From Apiospora phragmitis (Eukaryota; Ascomycota; Sordariomycetes; Amphisphaeriales; Apiosporaceae): a DNA stretch of 64,000 bases. The position numbers and the translations under genes are program-made. The notes under the pieces are model-generated. The model was not told where the DNA came from. It saw nothing but the letters and a program-made list of their open reading frames with translations, and did no database searches. Below are positions 22,991 to 35,423 of the stretch, one piece after another. The stretch lies in contig JAQQWL010000008.1 of the NCBI GenBank assembly GCA_038363925.1, positions 1,984,001 through 2,048,000 on the forward strand, written 5' to 3'. The stretch's first letter is position 1, and each line of letters opens with the position of its first letter.

Positions 22991-23145
22991 CTGGTCTAAC
23001 ACTTATTTCGATAAATAGTCTTAATTATTTTTAATAAAAAATAACCGCGAATTAATTAATAATAACGAGGCGGTTTATAATAAATATATATAATAATATA
23101 ATAAATAAATTAAACTTTTTAATTTAATAAAATATTTATTAAAAC

Positions 23146-23338
23146 AGCTACTCCAGGGGCTTCCAGCACCTCTTAAAAAGGGCGTCACGTGCGTGCGACG
23201 CACGGATTATTAACCCCTCGTACGAGAAGGTAAACGTTAGCGGCTTCCCGTTAATTAATAAATAAAGGAAATAAATAAAATATAAATACCGTTTTAATTT
23301 TTATATAACGTATATATATATTAAAAAGCTTATTTAAT
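23146..23338 (+). repeat. 5' LTR, family 2 (pairs with 31973-32166)
   Basis: About 193 bp, near-identical in layout to 31973-32166. Both share aaaaagggcgt, gacgcacggattattaaccc and ctcgtacgagaaggtaa, then a string ending in a purine-rich tail. The two copies are in the same orientation, 8.8 kb apart. Confidence 0.82.
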
Positions 23339-26300
23339 ATTAATTAATAATTATACGAAATAATTATAAATTAATAAAAGTAAAGAAACGGTTTTATATT
23401 AATATATAAGTAAGGCGACTATATTAAATAATTTAAAAGGATTTTTAAATCTTTAAAAAAAGTAAAGCTACCTCTTTTGTATAAAGTTTAAATTTTATTT
23501 TTTTTAAAACGAATATCGAAAAAAAGAAACTAGGTTATAATACGGTCGGAAAATTAATTAAATTATATATTACTTTATACCTAAAAATAATGTTGTATAA
23601 ACTAATTAAATAATATTTTAATAATAGTATTTACCTTTAATACTTTTTAACCAGGCTAAGATCTTAATATTAAATAATTTAAAATCCCTTAGATATCCGA
23701 GCCGTCTAAAGTACTTAAAAACGAACCCGAGATTATGTATAAAGAAGCTATAGCGACCACGAGAATGAAACTCGGGGGTTTAAAAGGTAAATATTGACCT
23801 TAAGAAATAGAACGACGAGCCGGACCCGACATTACCCGAAACAACAAAGAAGGAACTAACGATATACGCTATATAATACCTTTATAATGATTACTTTTTA
23901 AAATTATAAAAAATACCTTTATAAAATAATTCGTTTACGATTTTATTAAATAAATAGAAAAGGTATTTAAAAATATTAATTATATATTTTTAAAAACTTT
24001 TTTTATATATTTAAAAAAGAACGGAATCGATACCCCTGATAATAATATAATAACCGGGAAACTAATAAAACTTACCGTATACCGACGTATTTTATTATTT
24101 AAATTAAAATAATAACGCCGACCCCCAACCGTTTAAAAAAAAAGTACCGTATAGAACCTAATAAAATAACTAACTAAAAATTATATAATAAAATAAGAAA
24201 CGCGGGAAACTTATACGGTATAACTAGCCGTACGACTAAACCCTAATTACTAGTATTCCTTTTTCTTAATTACGTATCCTAGTATACCCGGTATTAAAAC
24301 TTTTTAAAATATTATTTTTTTCCTCGCTTTTAATTAAATATTTAATATTAATATACAAACGTTTAATTTAATAAATATTATTACGTATAATATTTTATTA
24401 ATTCGAATTATTTATAATAAAAAAGTAAATAATTTTAAAATCGTTTTATTTTTTAAAATATAAGAAAAGATTAACGATTATACCGGCGTATTATATAATA
24501 TTTTTATTAATAAAGTACAATTTTTTATTAAGACCTACCGCCGATTAAATATTTTAAAAAATTAGTATTACGCGATTTTTCCGGATATCCTAGCCGGCTA
24601 TGCGGTAAACTTTTATTTAAACTATATCGACCTAAATAAAAAATAGGATTAAATATATACCGATTTCGATAAATATTTTAATAACTCGGTAACTTATATT
24701 TAATATTATACGGATTAAACGAATATTATATTTATATAATTAAAAATAGAAAACCCTAAGAAATCGTTTTTAAAAGTTTTAGAAATATTATTTAATAAGT
24801 TAACCCGCGTATAACAAGCCTTCGGAATAGAATTTTAAAGAAAAAAATACTTCTATACTTCTATTATACGAGCTTACCGAGGAGTTCCCGAATTCGAACC
24901 GGCCCTTATCCACCGGTAATTAATATACGAAGGTTTATTTTTTAACTTTTAAACCTTGCTAAGTATCGCGATAGACCGAAAAATAATAACTGGCTATTTA
25001 ATAAAAGGATTACCGCCAGAAATAGCCTTTAAAGCGTATATAATTAATAGACGCTTTATTAATAACTATACGAGAGGGAATAGGCCGTCTTATAGTAATA
25101 AACCTTTTTACGAGAGTAAACCGGTATTTTTTAATAACCGGAATTAACGAATAATAATATTGTTCTAATTTAAACTAATGTATAAAAATAAGCCGTTTTA
25201 GAGAAGAACGTGCCAAGTTTATTAGAAATAAGGATATTAGTCGATAAACTATTTATTTAAAGAGTAATCTCGGGTATAAACCTAATACTTTTAAACGTAT
25301 AAAGTTATTAAATAAAATCCCTTCGTATTAAAAAAATACGAAATATTTATATAAAATTAAAAAAACCGTAAAAAGATTTTAATAATAAAAAAAACTACGA
25401 TTATATTAATTTAGAAAATATACGATAAGGAATTATTTACTTAATAAACGTTACATTCTTTTACCGGTTTATAAAAAAGGATATCTATTCTTTAAAGCTT
25501 ATTATACGAGCGGATTAATTTAACTTAAACGGTTAGTATAGCCAGGTATATTAAAGTGAATTTTAGGATACCGGTACTATATAGCTCTCGATAATTGATA
25601 AGCTTTAAACCGAAGCTTACGTACGAAAAAACCCGGATACTTAGATTAACTAAATTTTTAGATTAACCGAGATTAAATTCGGTAATTTATTTTTAATATT
25701 ATTAATCGGTACCCTTAATATATAGAACTAGTTAAGAATAATGAAATATTATATTCTCGAAACTTAAACCTTTTTTTATTATCGTTATATAATACTAATA
25801 AATTTAAAACGTATTATAATAATATTTTTAACGTTATTATACGAGTTAATAAAAAGATACTCCCGGTTATTAAGAAATAAAGATATTCGTTTTTTAATAT
25901 TAATTATATAAAAGCGACGGTATACCTTATCGAAGTATAGCTCCGGTACCTCTACCGTTGGTTCGGACATCCCCGTATAGAGAGGCTATATAACCTTTTA
26001 AAAAATACTAGCTACGATAACGTCGAGATTTTTATCTTTAATAAAATCTAGAAATTCTGCTCTTAGTATTAGACGTACGACCCGGTATTATAGCGGTTTA
26101 AATTCTTATTTTAAAACTTGTACGATTTTAATTATAAAATCGTTATTAATATTATATATATTAATAGATAAAATATATTATACGTTATTAATATTAATAC
26201 GTTTTTTTAAATAGTTATATTTTTAAAGTTATTTAGTATATAAAATATTTAAAATATATTTTATAAATATTAAATATACGTTTATTAAAGCTTTTCGAAT

Positions 26301-26408
26301 AATATTTCGTATAACCCCGGAACTTATTTTTAAAAAGAGTTCCGGAATTATATACGAGTAATAAGAATTATATATAAATAAATATTAATCGAAGTATTAG
26401 AATAGTAG

Positions 26409-26602
26409 GAACTAAGGTTTTCTATATTATTTTAAAAAGGGGTGTTACGTACCTACGCGTACGAACTCCTTTCTTATTTCATTAAGAGGGGCATATAATA
26501 CCCCTCGTAGCTCGTATTAAAAATAGATATAAATAATAGAATAAGAACGATTAAACCCCGATTAAAACCGGAATTATTATATATACGAAAGCTTATTTAA
26601 TA
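26409..26602 (+). repeat. LTR family 1, copy B
   Basis: Starts gaactaaggttttctatatt, includes acgtacctacgcgtacgaac and ccctcgtagctcgtattaaa, and ends gaaagcttatttaat. It is followed by gag-like remnants, so it is probably the 5' LTR of the inner element. Confidence 0.82.
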
Positions 26603-29387
26603 TTAATTAATAGTTACCCGTAGCGATTATAGATTAGTAAGAGTGAAGAGACGGTTTTACGCCCTTACCGACGTAAGGGCGACCGTGCTAAGGAGCCTCG
26701 AGAATTTCCGCCCGTTAGAGATTCGGAGGAAGAGCCGAACTAAATTAACCGTATAAGGAGGAACCCTTTTCCCGAGTATATATTATAAAAAGGAGATTAA
26801 ATTCCGAATTATATACGAAATTAATTAAACTATATATAATTATATATTTAAATAATTTTATTATACGATTTATAAAATAATAATTTTTATTAAATAAAGT
26901 TAATCGCGGTCGGCGAATCGAGATTAAGCCTAGATATATTGAATTTAAATAAACCGACGATTTTAAACCTTAAACCGTTTATATATAAAGAAATATTTTA
27001 AGATATTAAATTTTTTTTAATAGTTTAGAAAAGAAACGTTAACCTCGTTTTTTAAAAACTCGAACCTTTAAACGTATTTTTCGAAAAAATAATACCTAAA
27101 CTATTTACGACGTACTTTATACGATACTTTTTAAAATATTATATATTAAAAATAAAAGGGACCTCTTTTAAAAAAACGTTTATTATAAAGTTCGACGGAT
27201 AAATCGAATACTAATTCGGTTAAATTAATTATATATTTTAAAAAAAGTTCTTTAATTATTTTAAAAAATACGGAGTTAATATATTAATGGACGGATCTTT
27301 TAAAACTAAGCTTATAAGTTTAGTATTACCGGCCGATCCTATATATTAATAAGACCGACCGGTAGAACCGACTTCGGAAACCCGAAAGGAGGATATTTTA
27401 TATTCTTCCCGAGAATAGACAGTCGAAAAACCGCCGCCTAAACGAGAGACACCCGGTCTCTATACGGAGTAATCGTTCGCGACACCACAGGGTACTTTAA
27501 AACCGACGTTTAATCCCGGAGTTTTAAATACTTTAAGCCCGACGTTTAACCCTAGATTCCTAAGTACCCAAGCGTCGCAAGACGTTATCTTTTTTCCTTC
27601 TCCGACTCCGATACCGCCGGATTAAACGGTACGATTATCTGGTCTAGTATATATTACGAAATACGATATTCCTTTAAACCGAGCTATTTATAACGGTAAA
27701 ATTGATCAAAATAAAGTCGTTACTTTTTTAAAGGTATAAAGGAAGGAAAAGAATTATACCGGTAAGCCGTACGACATTTTTTATAATAAAGTATAGATAT
27801 TTATCGGAATATACTGACGGCTAGATATATTAAAAAACCAATACTATATAGTTTTCTTAAACATTTTTTCCGGCTATACGGAGGTATTTTATCTTAATTA
27901 TATCGGACTTAAAAAGAAATAAGACGAGATATATTATTTAATAAATTTATATTTTAATATAATAATAAATTACGTATAATATTTTACGAATTAAATAATA
28001 ACCTTTTTCGTATAAATAAAAAATAAAAACGCCGAGAAATAACTTATCGAGGTTTTAGAAATCTTATTAAATAAGCTTTAGCTCGTATAACGAGCTTTCG
28101 GAAAAAGATTCGAAAAAGAGATCGCTTTTTATACCTCCATCGTAAGAGCTTATCGAGAAGTTCTAGAACTTTTATTAACCTTTATTTATTAAAAATTAAT
28201 ATATAAAGCGTTATTTTTAAACTTTTATATATTATTAAATATAATAACGAATTAAAAGATCTCGGAATAATACTTAACAGAAAAATTATATCGATACCCG
28301 GTTAAAAATATATACTTAACTAATAAACGGTTTATAAATAACTATATATAAAAAAACCGACTAATTTATAATAATAAATTACTATATAATAACCGATTAC
28401 TAAAATAAAAAAGTAGTTAATAACCCGTTAATACCTTTTAACTAAAGCTATTATACAGGAATCGGCAGTTCGAACAAGAAACTTACCGAATCTGTTATAA
28501 GTAAAGCTATTAATTAATAAACTACCTAGCCGAAAAACGAACCGATATAATAATCCAATACCTTTAAACATATAATAACATGGGATAAGATCTCTTTATT
28601 TAAAAAGAATACGGGGATTTCGTCCGAAACTAAAAAAGGAAAAGGAAGGAGTTAAAAAATAATAAAAAGGAGTATAATTATTTCGATCCGGAAAACGTAT
28701 AATAAGGTATTATTTATTTAATGAACGCCGCGTTCTATTATTAACTTATTAACGAGGATATTTACTCGACGAATATTTAATTAAATTAGGAACAACGAAC
28801 GAAAAAAGACTAATAATCGATATTATATCGTTCTAAGAATTATATAAAAAAGGGAGATCTTAGAAATCTGTTAGGTCGACGGCCGAAATAACTTTATAAA
28901 CATTTTTATTAAAAAATCTCTAAATAAAGCCCTCGAATAAATAATCTTAATAAATAGCCTTATTATATATATAAAAGCGTATATTAAGCGGCTAAACTCG
29001 TATAGCGAATAAAAAAAAAAGAGATACGATCTTTAATAAAGTATAACGTAATTCGGTATATAAAAACGCGTACTTATTATTATTATTATTTTTAAATAGT
29101 TCTTTTTAATTTATAACGGGAAAAAAAACGTATTAATATATAATATTTTTTTTTAATACCGTTACTATTATTAAATAATTAAAATAATTAATTAAAAAGA
29201 TTTACTACTTAATAAAAAAGGATATTAAAAAAGTATAATATTATTTATATAGCTTAAACAGGTACCGAATACCGGATTAATATAACCTATCCGTACGGAA
29301 ACCTTTACGGCGGGAAGACTCGTTTTAATAAAAAGAGCTAGCTAAGTTTATCGTTAAAATAAAAAGTTACTAATATTAAAATAATAA

Positions 29388-29580
29388 GAACTAAGGTTTT
29401 TTATATTATTTTAAAAAAGGTGCTACGTACCTACGCGTACGAACCCCTTTCCTATTTTATCAAAAGGGGTATACGATACCCCTCGTAGCTCGTATTAAAA
29501 ATAAATATAAATAATAGAATAAGAACGATTAAACCTCGATTAAAACCGGAACCACCGTACGTACGAGAGCCTATTCAATA
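29388..29580 (+). repeat. LTR family 1, copy C
   Basis: Same motif order as copy B, 2,979 bp downstream in the same orientation. With B it brackets a short element holding gag-like and RNase H-like remnants. Confidence 0.82.
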
Positions 29581-31972
29581 CGAAGCTTATTAAATAATAA
29601 AAAAAATTAAAAAAGTGTACACTTTATTTTACCGAGCGTATAATATTTTATAAAAAGAGTTAAATAATCGTATAAACCCGGAAACGGTCCTTTAAATAGT
29701 AATAAAAGCTTTAAACGATATTGCCGGCCCGGATAGGCTCGTTTCGACACTCCTTATTTTCGGAATATATCTCTGAATTAATACGAGTTCGCCTCCGTTA
29801 TTAGAAATCTAGGCGAGAGCGGAAGCTGTACAAAAAGCGATAAAGATATTACGGAAGATTTAGGTAGAGGTTAATATTAATCGAGCTTTAAATACCTAGA
29901 GTAAACCGTATATTTATAATATTTTTATATTTCTACTCCGTATAAAGGTTTTTATATAGCGAGAAAAAGGAGGATAGACCGGATCGTACCCGATCGCCAT
30001 AATTAAAAACCGTATAGTTTAAGTCGATATATTAAACGGCCCGAAGGAGTTTTAAGTTATTTAAATTAAATTATATTTTTAAAAACCCGAAAAACTTGTA
30101 AAAAATATGGAAGGCGAGAATAGTACTATTTCTAAAATAGAGGATGATATTATTTCCGAGGTAAAAGACGTTATTATTATAAAGTAATTTAAAACTCCCG
30201 CGTAATAAGGTTAAAGCCGACCTTGAAAATATTTATTTCCGTATAACTCTTTAACGGTATTCCTTATTTAAAAAGAATATAAAAACTACGACTTAGCCGT
30301 TAAACTCTGGAAAAATAATATAATTACGGCCTCCGAAACCCTTTTTTAAGAATTAAATACGGAAGAAATAAATAACCTCGTCGTATAAAGGGTATTCGAG
30401 TTTATTTAATTTGACCTGAAGGTTTATAATAATTATTAAATCTTTAAAACCCGGCTTATACAGAAGATTAAAAGGAAAAATATTAAACCGTATAAAAAAT
30501 CCAAGCTTATCGTTTAAAAATAAGAAAATATGGAAAAAGAGAAAATCCTTACTTAATCGCTAATAATTTAAAGAATAAATTAAAAGCTAGTGTTCGTATT
30601 AAAACCGACCCTTATTCGGAATTTTAAAGCTTATAAGGAATTACGGGATATTACTTAAATATATATTTAATTATATAATAAGTTTATTTATATAATATAC
30701 GCGAAGCTTTTAAAAGAGTTTAAATCTTAATACTTTAAAAAAACGTTTTTATAAATCGTATTATTATTATACGGCTTAATAAAATTTAAATTATATTAAT
30801 TTAAAATATATTACGAGTACTATATATAAAATTTAGGAATAACGGTTTTTATATATAACCCTTATTTATTCTTTATAAACGACGGCTTAAAAACCTTCGG
30901 GATTATTACTATATAAATTAATAATACCTTTAGTTTTATTATAAGCTCTTTTTTAAAAAAAAAAAATAAAAAGTTAATAAAAATAACGTTTTATACGAAA
31001 TTAAAAGAGACTTTAATAAAAAATATGCCCGTAAAATTTAACGGAAGTAAAATCTTATTAAAAACGCACGATATCTTTTTTTAATAAAAAGGATAAGTTA
31101 AATAACTCTAGCTTATAAATTTAAAAGCTATTAACCAAAACTAGTAATATATTTCTTAACGTACGAAAAAGGGCGTATATCGCTTTAATCTACTAGCCGG
31201 AGGTAGCGTATAACCTGTTGGTCATAACCCAGGTACAGGCCCCTAAAAACGAAGATATCGAGCACCTGAACGCCCAAATTATTTAATAAATTGAGAACTC
31301 GATATAAAAACTCCGATATATCCCTTTCGACCTTTAATATATAAAGATATATATCTTTATTAACGGCTCGTTTATAAATAATAAAAACTTAACTTCTTAA
31401 TTCGGGTACCTTATTGTATTTAATTAAAAGATCAAGCGTATAAAAAATTAATTTAAAATCTAAAATAATATTATTTATTAAAGCTTAACGAAATATAAAA
31501 AAGTTATTTAAAATATAATTACTCGTTAATAAACTATACGGGATAATTTCTAGCGTCGATAGCGGTATTATATTAAATACGACGTTTAAAAAGATTATAT
31601 AAAGTTTAAAATTTTAAAAAATTCTAATAATCTTTTATATAAATTTAAAGTTTTTATATAAATACCTGGTAAAGCTTAATATAATAAACGAAAAGCGATT
31701 AATAATTGATATTATATCGCTTCGAAAATTATACGAAAAAAAGGAAATAATAAAAATCTATTAAATAAACGAACGGGATAACCCGGCGGACGTTTTTATA
31801 AAGAAATTCTTAAATAAAGCCTTTAAATAGCTTATTTTAATAAATAAATTAATTATATAAATAGAGGCGTACGTTAAAAAGCTTCGCCTATATAACGAGT
31901 AAACGAAAAATAAAGAGCAAAAAGGAAAAAAGAGGATTTTCCCTTTAAAAAGAAAAACTGCTAGTATTAGAA

Positions 31973-32166
31973 TAGCTACTCTAAAGGCTTCTAATACCTC
32001 TTAAAAAGGGCGTTACGTACGTACGACGCACGGATTATTAACCCCTCGTACGAGAAGGTAAGCGCTGGCGGCTTCCCGTTAATTAATAGATAAAGGAGAT
32101 AAATAGAATATAAGTACCGTCTCAACCCCTACGCAGCGTATGTACGCACTAGAAAGCCTATTTAAT
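31973..32166 (+). repeat. 3' LTR, family 2
   Basis: Direct partner of 23146-23338. It lies just downstream of the RNase H remnant, as a 3' LTR should, and it retains more CpG-rich positions than its partner. Confidence 0.82.
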
Positions 32167-32357
32167 AATATTAATATTAATAATATTTAAAATACCCGCG
32201 GCTTTTTTTTATAATATTAAATTTTCTTATTATATAAATTATATTAATTAAATATAAAAAGTTATTCTTTATAATTAATCTTTTATTAATTATAGCCCGT
32301 TACTTTTTTAATATTATAATTATAGAGATCTCTTTAATACTTTTATTAAAATAATAA

Positions 32358-32555
32358 GAACTAAGGTTTTTTATATTAGTTTAAAAAAATGTTACGTACC
32401 TGCGCGTACGAACCCCTTTTTAATTTTATTAAAAAGGGTATACAATACCCCTCGTAGCTCGTATTAAAAATAGATATAAATAATAAAATATAGTAATATA
32501 ACCTCGATTAAACTCGGAACTCATTTATACGTACGTACGAAAGCTTATTTAATAG
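32358..32555 (+). repeat. LTR family 1, copy D
   Basis: Third direct copy, 2,970 bp after copy C, with no internal domain of its own downstream. It may be a solo LTR. Confidence 0.8.
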
Positions 32556-32630
32556 CTTCGTTTTTAATATAAAGCTTATATTACTTATAAAATCGATTTA
32601 ATGTTTTTATTAATTATAATTATTAAATAA

Positions 32631-32815
32631 GCTATTTATATATATGAGGGTTCTAGGCTTAATCGAGGTTATATTACTATATTTTATTATTTATATCTAT
32701 CTTTAGTACGAACTACGAGAGGTATTATATACCCCTCTTTATAAAATAGAAAAGGAGTTCGTACGCGCAGGTACGTAATACCTTTTTTAAAGTAGCATAG
32801 AAAACCTTAGTTTTT
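32631..32815 (-). repeat. LTR family 1, copy E (inverted)
   Basis: Inverted family 1 LTR facing copy D only about 75 bp away, near the right edge of the block. D and E together form an imperfect inverted repeat of roughly 190 bp per arm. Confidence 0.8.
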
Positions 32816-33086
32816 ATTATTTTAATAAAAATAGAAATAATAAATAAATAAATAACGAGGTAATATATACCGATATATAATTATAATAATAAAGTTAAAA
32901 TATAAAATAAATAACTTAATATTAAAAGATTATTATTAAATAATATATACTAGTTAATTAGTTAACTAACTATTAACTAACTAAACCACAGGCTCTTAAA
33001 TAACCGAAAACATTAACCAACCGGCTAGTCATAACTAACTAATCAACCGATGCCAGTCGGTTGGTGTGGCTGGTACATAGATAGCC

Positions 33087-35006
33087 TTGTATGAATCACT
33101 TAGCCGTGAGGACAGAGAGATCCGGCTCTTGCAGTTTTCCAGCCCTACTGGGCACAATGTCAGCTCACGGCTCGCCCTGAAGCTTGGGCATGAGTCTCTG
33201 GCCAACGAATCCACCCATTACTCCGCACTTTCATATGTATGGGGTAGTAGCACGAGTCAAGTGGAAATTGAGATAAACGGGGCCCCGTTCTTGATCACTA
33301 ACAAGCTGTATGTCGAGCTGGATCGATGCCATATGTATCAACCAAAGCGAGAACTTCGAGAAGATCTGGCAAGTCTCCCAGATGCACACGATTTATAGCC
33401 GGGCAGACCGAGTATACATGATTCTGGGCTCGGGCTCCGCCTGAACCAACCGCGCTATGGGTTTCATTTTTCGCGTTGGACCTCGAGCGGTTGCATCCGG
33501 TGCACTAGATCCATGGACGCGAGAGAGGGAAGAAAATCTGCATGAATATGTTGCCGCGCGGCCTTCCTCCCCAGTGCAAGGCAGCTGTGGGGAGTTTGAA
33601 GAGGGCTCGGAACTTGCTCGATTAATATACGACATATTGCATGAAAGATGTATCTATCCTTCGTCGCCTCCAAATGAGAAAGTCTGTTCTGGCACCGCAT
33701 TTGGATCACTCAGGAGGTGGCGCTGGCAAGACATGCCATAGTCATTTGTGGCGAGCGGAGCGTGTCACTAGACGAGCTTGAGGGCACTTAGTTGGCTGTG
33801 TTTCACTGCATTGGAAGAGGGCTTCGGAAAGTGGCCTCGAAATATGCCAAGTTTGCCTGGGGTATCCCCGGAATCCCTGATGACTCTATGGTGTTAAGTG
33901 TACGCCGTCGACGCGTTCATGGGAAAGCAGTACGACTGGCTGATCTGGTCTGGAAAGATGTAAATCCACCGTGGCGACCACATTATTCTGCGCCTGATCC
34001 TCATAATATCTTCTTCGCGCTACTTGGCATCAATTCGGATGGCGAGAAGCTTGGCCTGGCGGCGGACTACGGTAAGACCTCTGAAGAAGTGTATATTGCC
34101 ACTACAAAGGCCCTTATCCATGATGGTGACATTCACCAGTTTTCATTTCACTTGGATCGATGCGTACCAATGGAGAACAGCGAAACATCGGAGGGCCTGT
34201 ATTCATGGGTTCCTGACTGGGTATTTTTTGGAAGGCGAGGATCTAGAGTTCCCAGCAAAGATCACAAAAGACAATTCGCTGCCGCCGCTGACATTTTGCC
34301 AGCTTTCGCAGCTCACGAAAATATGAGCCCTCGCATTTTACGGCGACCCGGCTGACTTGTTGACAGTATCACTGAAGTTATGCAACCATCATATTGGTTT
34401 CATGGTAACGAATGGGGACCCCCTCACATTATTCACTCAAAGGCTTGGCTGAAACCCATCATCCAGTTCGCTGGATTGGGACCCGATTCAGATCCAGCGG
34501 AGGCTTACGTATGGCGCACAGTGATGCTAGATAGACGAGATGGCATCCATCGTCATAACAGCAAAGAACCCACGACTACGAGCGAAGATTATCTCTGATT
34601 TTTCCGGAACTTCATGCGTCAGGAGCCCATCAATACTGATAGCCTGACCTCAGAGGTGTCTGAATTCGCTCATCAAGAGGTCTATGACTATTCGATGCGG
34701 CCAGACTTGGACACCGTCGACAAGCGCTTAGTCGACATTATGCGCTTTTAGCCTCGTTGGTTAGGATTCAGCAGGCGCGGAAGGACAATTTTCAAGACCA
34801 CCAAGGCCATGTTCGGGCTGGGTCACGTTGCGATCAAGCACGGTGATGTCGTAACACTATTGTGGGGTTTTACCTTATTACGATCTCGGACCGACGATGC
34901 TACTGGCGGTGGCTACACGTTCTTAGGAGACGCATATGTATATGGAATCATGCAAGGCGAATATCTTGAGACAGAGCCAACGGAGGTTTGGTTTGATATA
35001 TTTTAG
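33087..35006 (+). pseudogene. HET-domain (heterokaryon incompatibility) gene, disrupted
   Basis: The HET-domain order is visible in shifting frames: IRLLQF and HYSALSYVWGSST, then WIDAICINQSENFEK and QMHTIYSRADRVYMILG, then RIWITQEVALARHAIVICGE, then DPHNIFFALLGINSDG with SWVPDW. The C-terminal core follows (GDVVTLLWGF ... FLGDAYVYGIMQGEY), ending at 35006. No ATG precedes the first conserved segment, and a TAG lies just upstream, so the 5' end was lost at the retroelement edge. At least three frame changes and several stops (for example the TGA after LGSGSA) follow. HET proteins trigger incompatibility cell death; this copy cannot be functional as read. Confidence 0.87.
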
Positions 35007-35423
35007 CTGTGGTAGCCAGCAGTACTAGTTACGCATGCATTGGTCGAAGGAGGACAACCAGCTCTTTGCGAAAAAGGAGCTTCTATCGCAACACTCAGAA
35101 AGGGATGGGCAACTAGTCACGTATAAACCTTTCATATTTGATTGATACTGGATTCTGGAAGATATTGGGCACTGATTCCAATACGAGCAGATTTGCCCCC
35201 TGATCGAGAACTTTGAATGGCTATTGTTTAAACAAAGGCATTACTCTATAACAAAGGCGTAAGCTGGCCATTGTAACTAGAACCATGAATATGGGTATGA
35301 AAGGGAAAGGAGACACAGGGAACTGGTATAAAGGTGGTTTGTTAACACCACCACAAGTTCCGTTTGAGAAACAACTCCATTCGCAAAAAGCACTCGACGA
35401 CTTCCGGGCCGAGCCAAAACAGC
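35007..35423. other. Intergenic, nothing recognised
   Basis: About 400 bp between the HET relic and the next gene. The frame of the next gene is open upstream to 35364, but with no ATG. Confidence 0.4.

Larger units (their letters stand above)
22748..33050. mobile_element. Nested Copia-like LTR retroelements, heavily RIP-mutated
   Basis: A 10.3-kb block whose composition changes sharply at both edges. It is AT-rich with few CpA/TpG, full of TAA/TAG in every frame, and carries no intact ORF. Near 31695-31830 the + strand can be read as the end of a Copia RNase H region (KRLIIDIISLRKLYEKKE, an in-frame TAA, then DNPADVFIKK), just before an LTR. A parallel copy lies near 28795-28960. Gag-like remnants recur at about 24590-24850 and 27860-28110. 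Two related LTR families (entries below) define a Copia element of about 9 kb from 23146 to 32166, into which a shorter one (26409-29580) has inserted. Confidence 0.85.

Noticed and set aside
25785..25970. Small ORF inside the AT-rich block
   Set aside because: Chance ORF in RIP-mutated DNA with no similarity to retroelement domains.
22748..33050. CRISPR-like or satellite array suggested by repeated motifs
   Set aside because: Repeats are about 190 bp, few, in both orientations, and flank retroelement remnants; LTRs explain them.
35364..35423. Extra 20 N-terminal residues on the DUF7587-like protein
   Set aside because: The extension would start at TTG; ATG at 35424 fits better.
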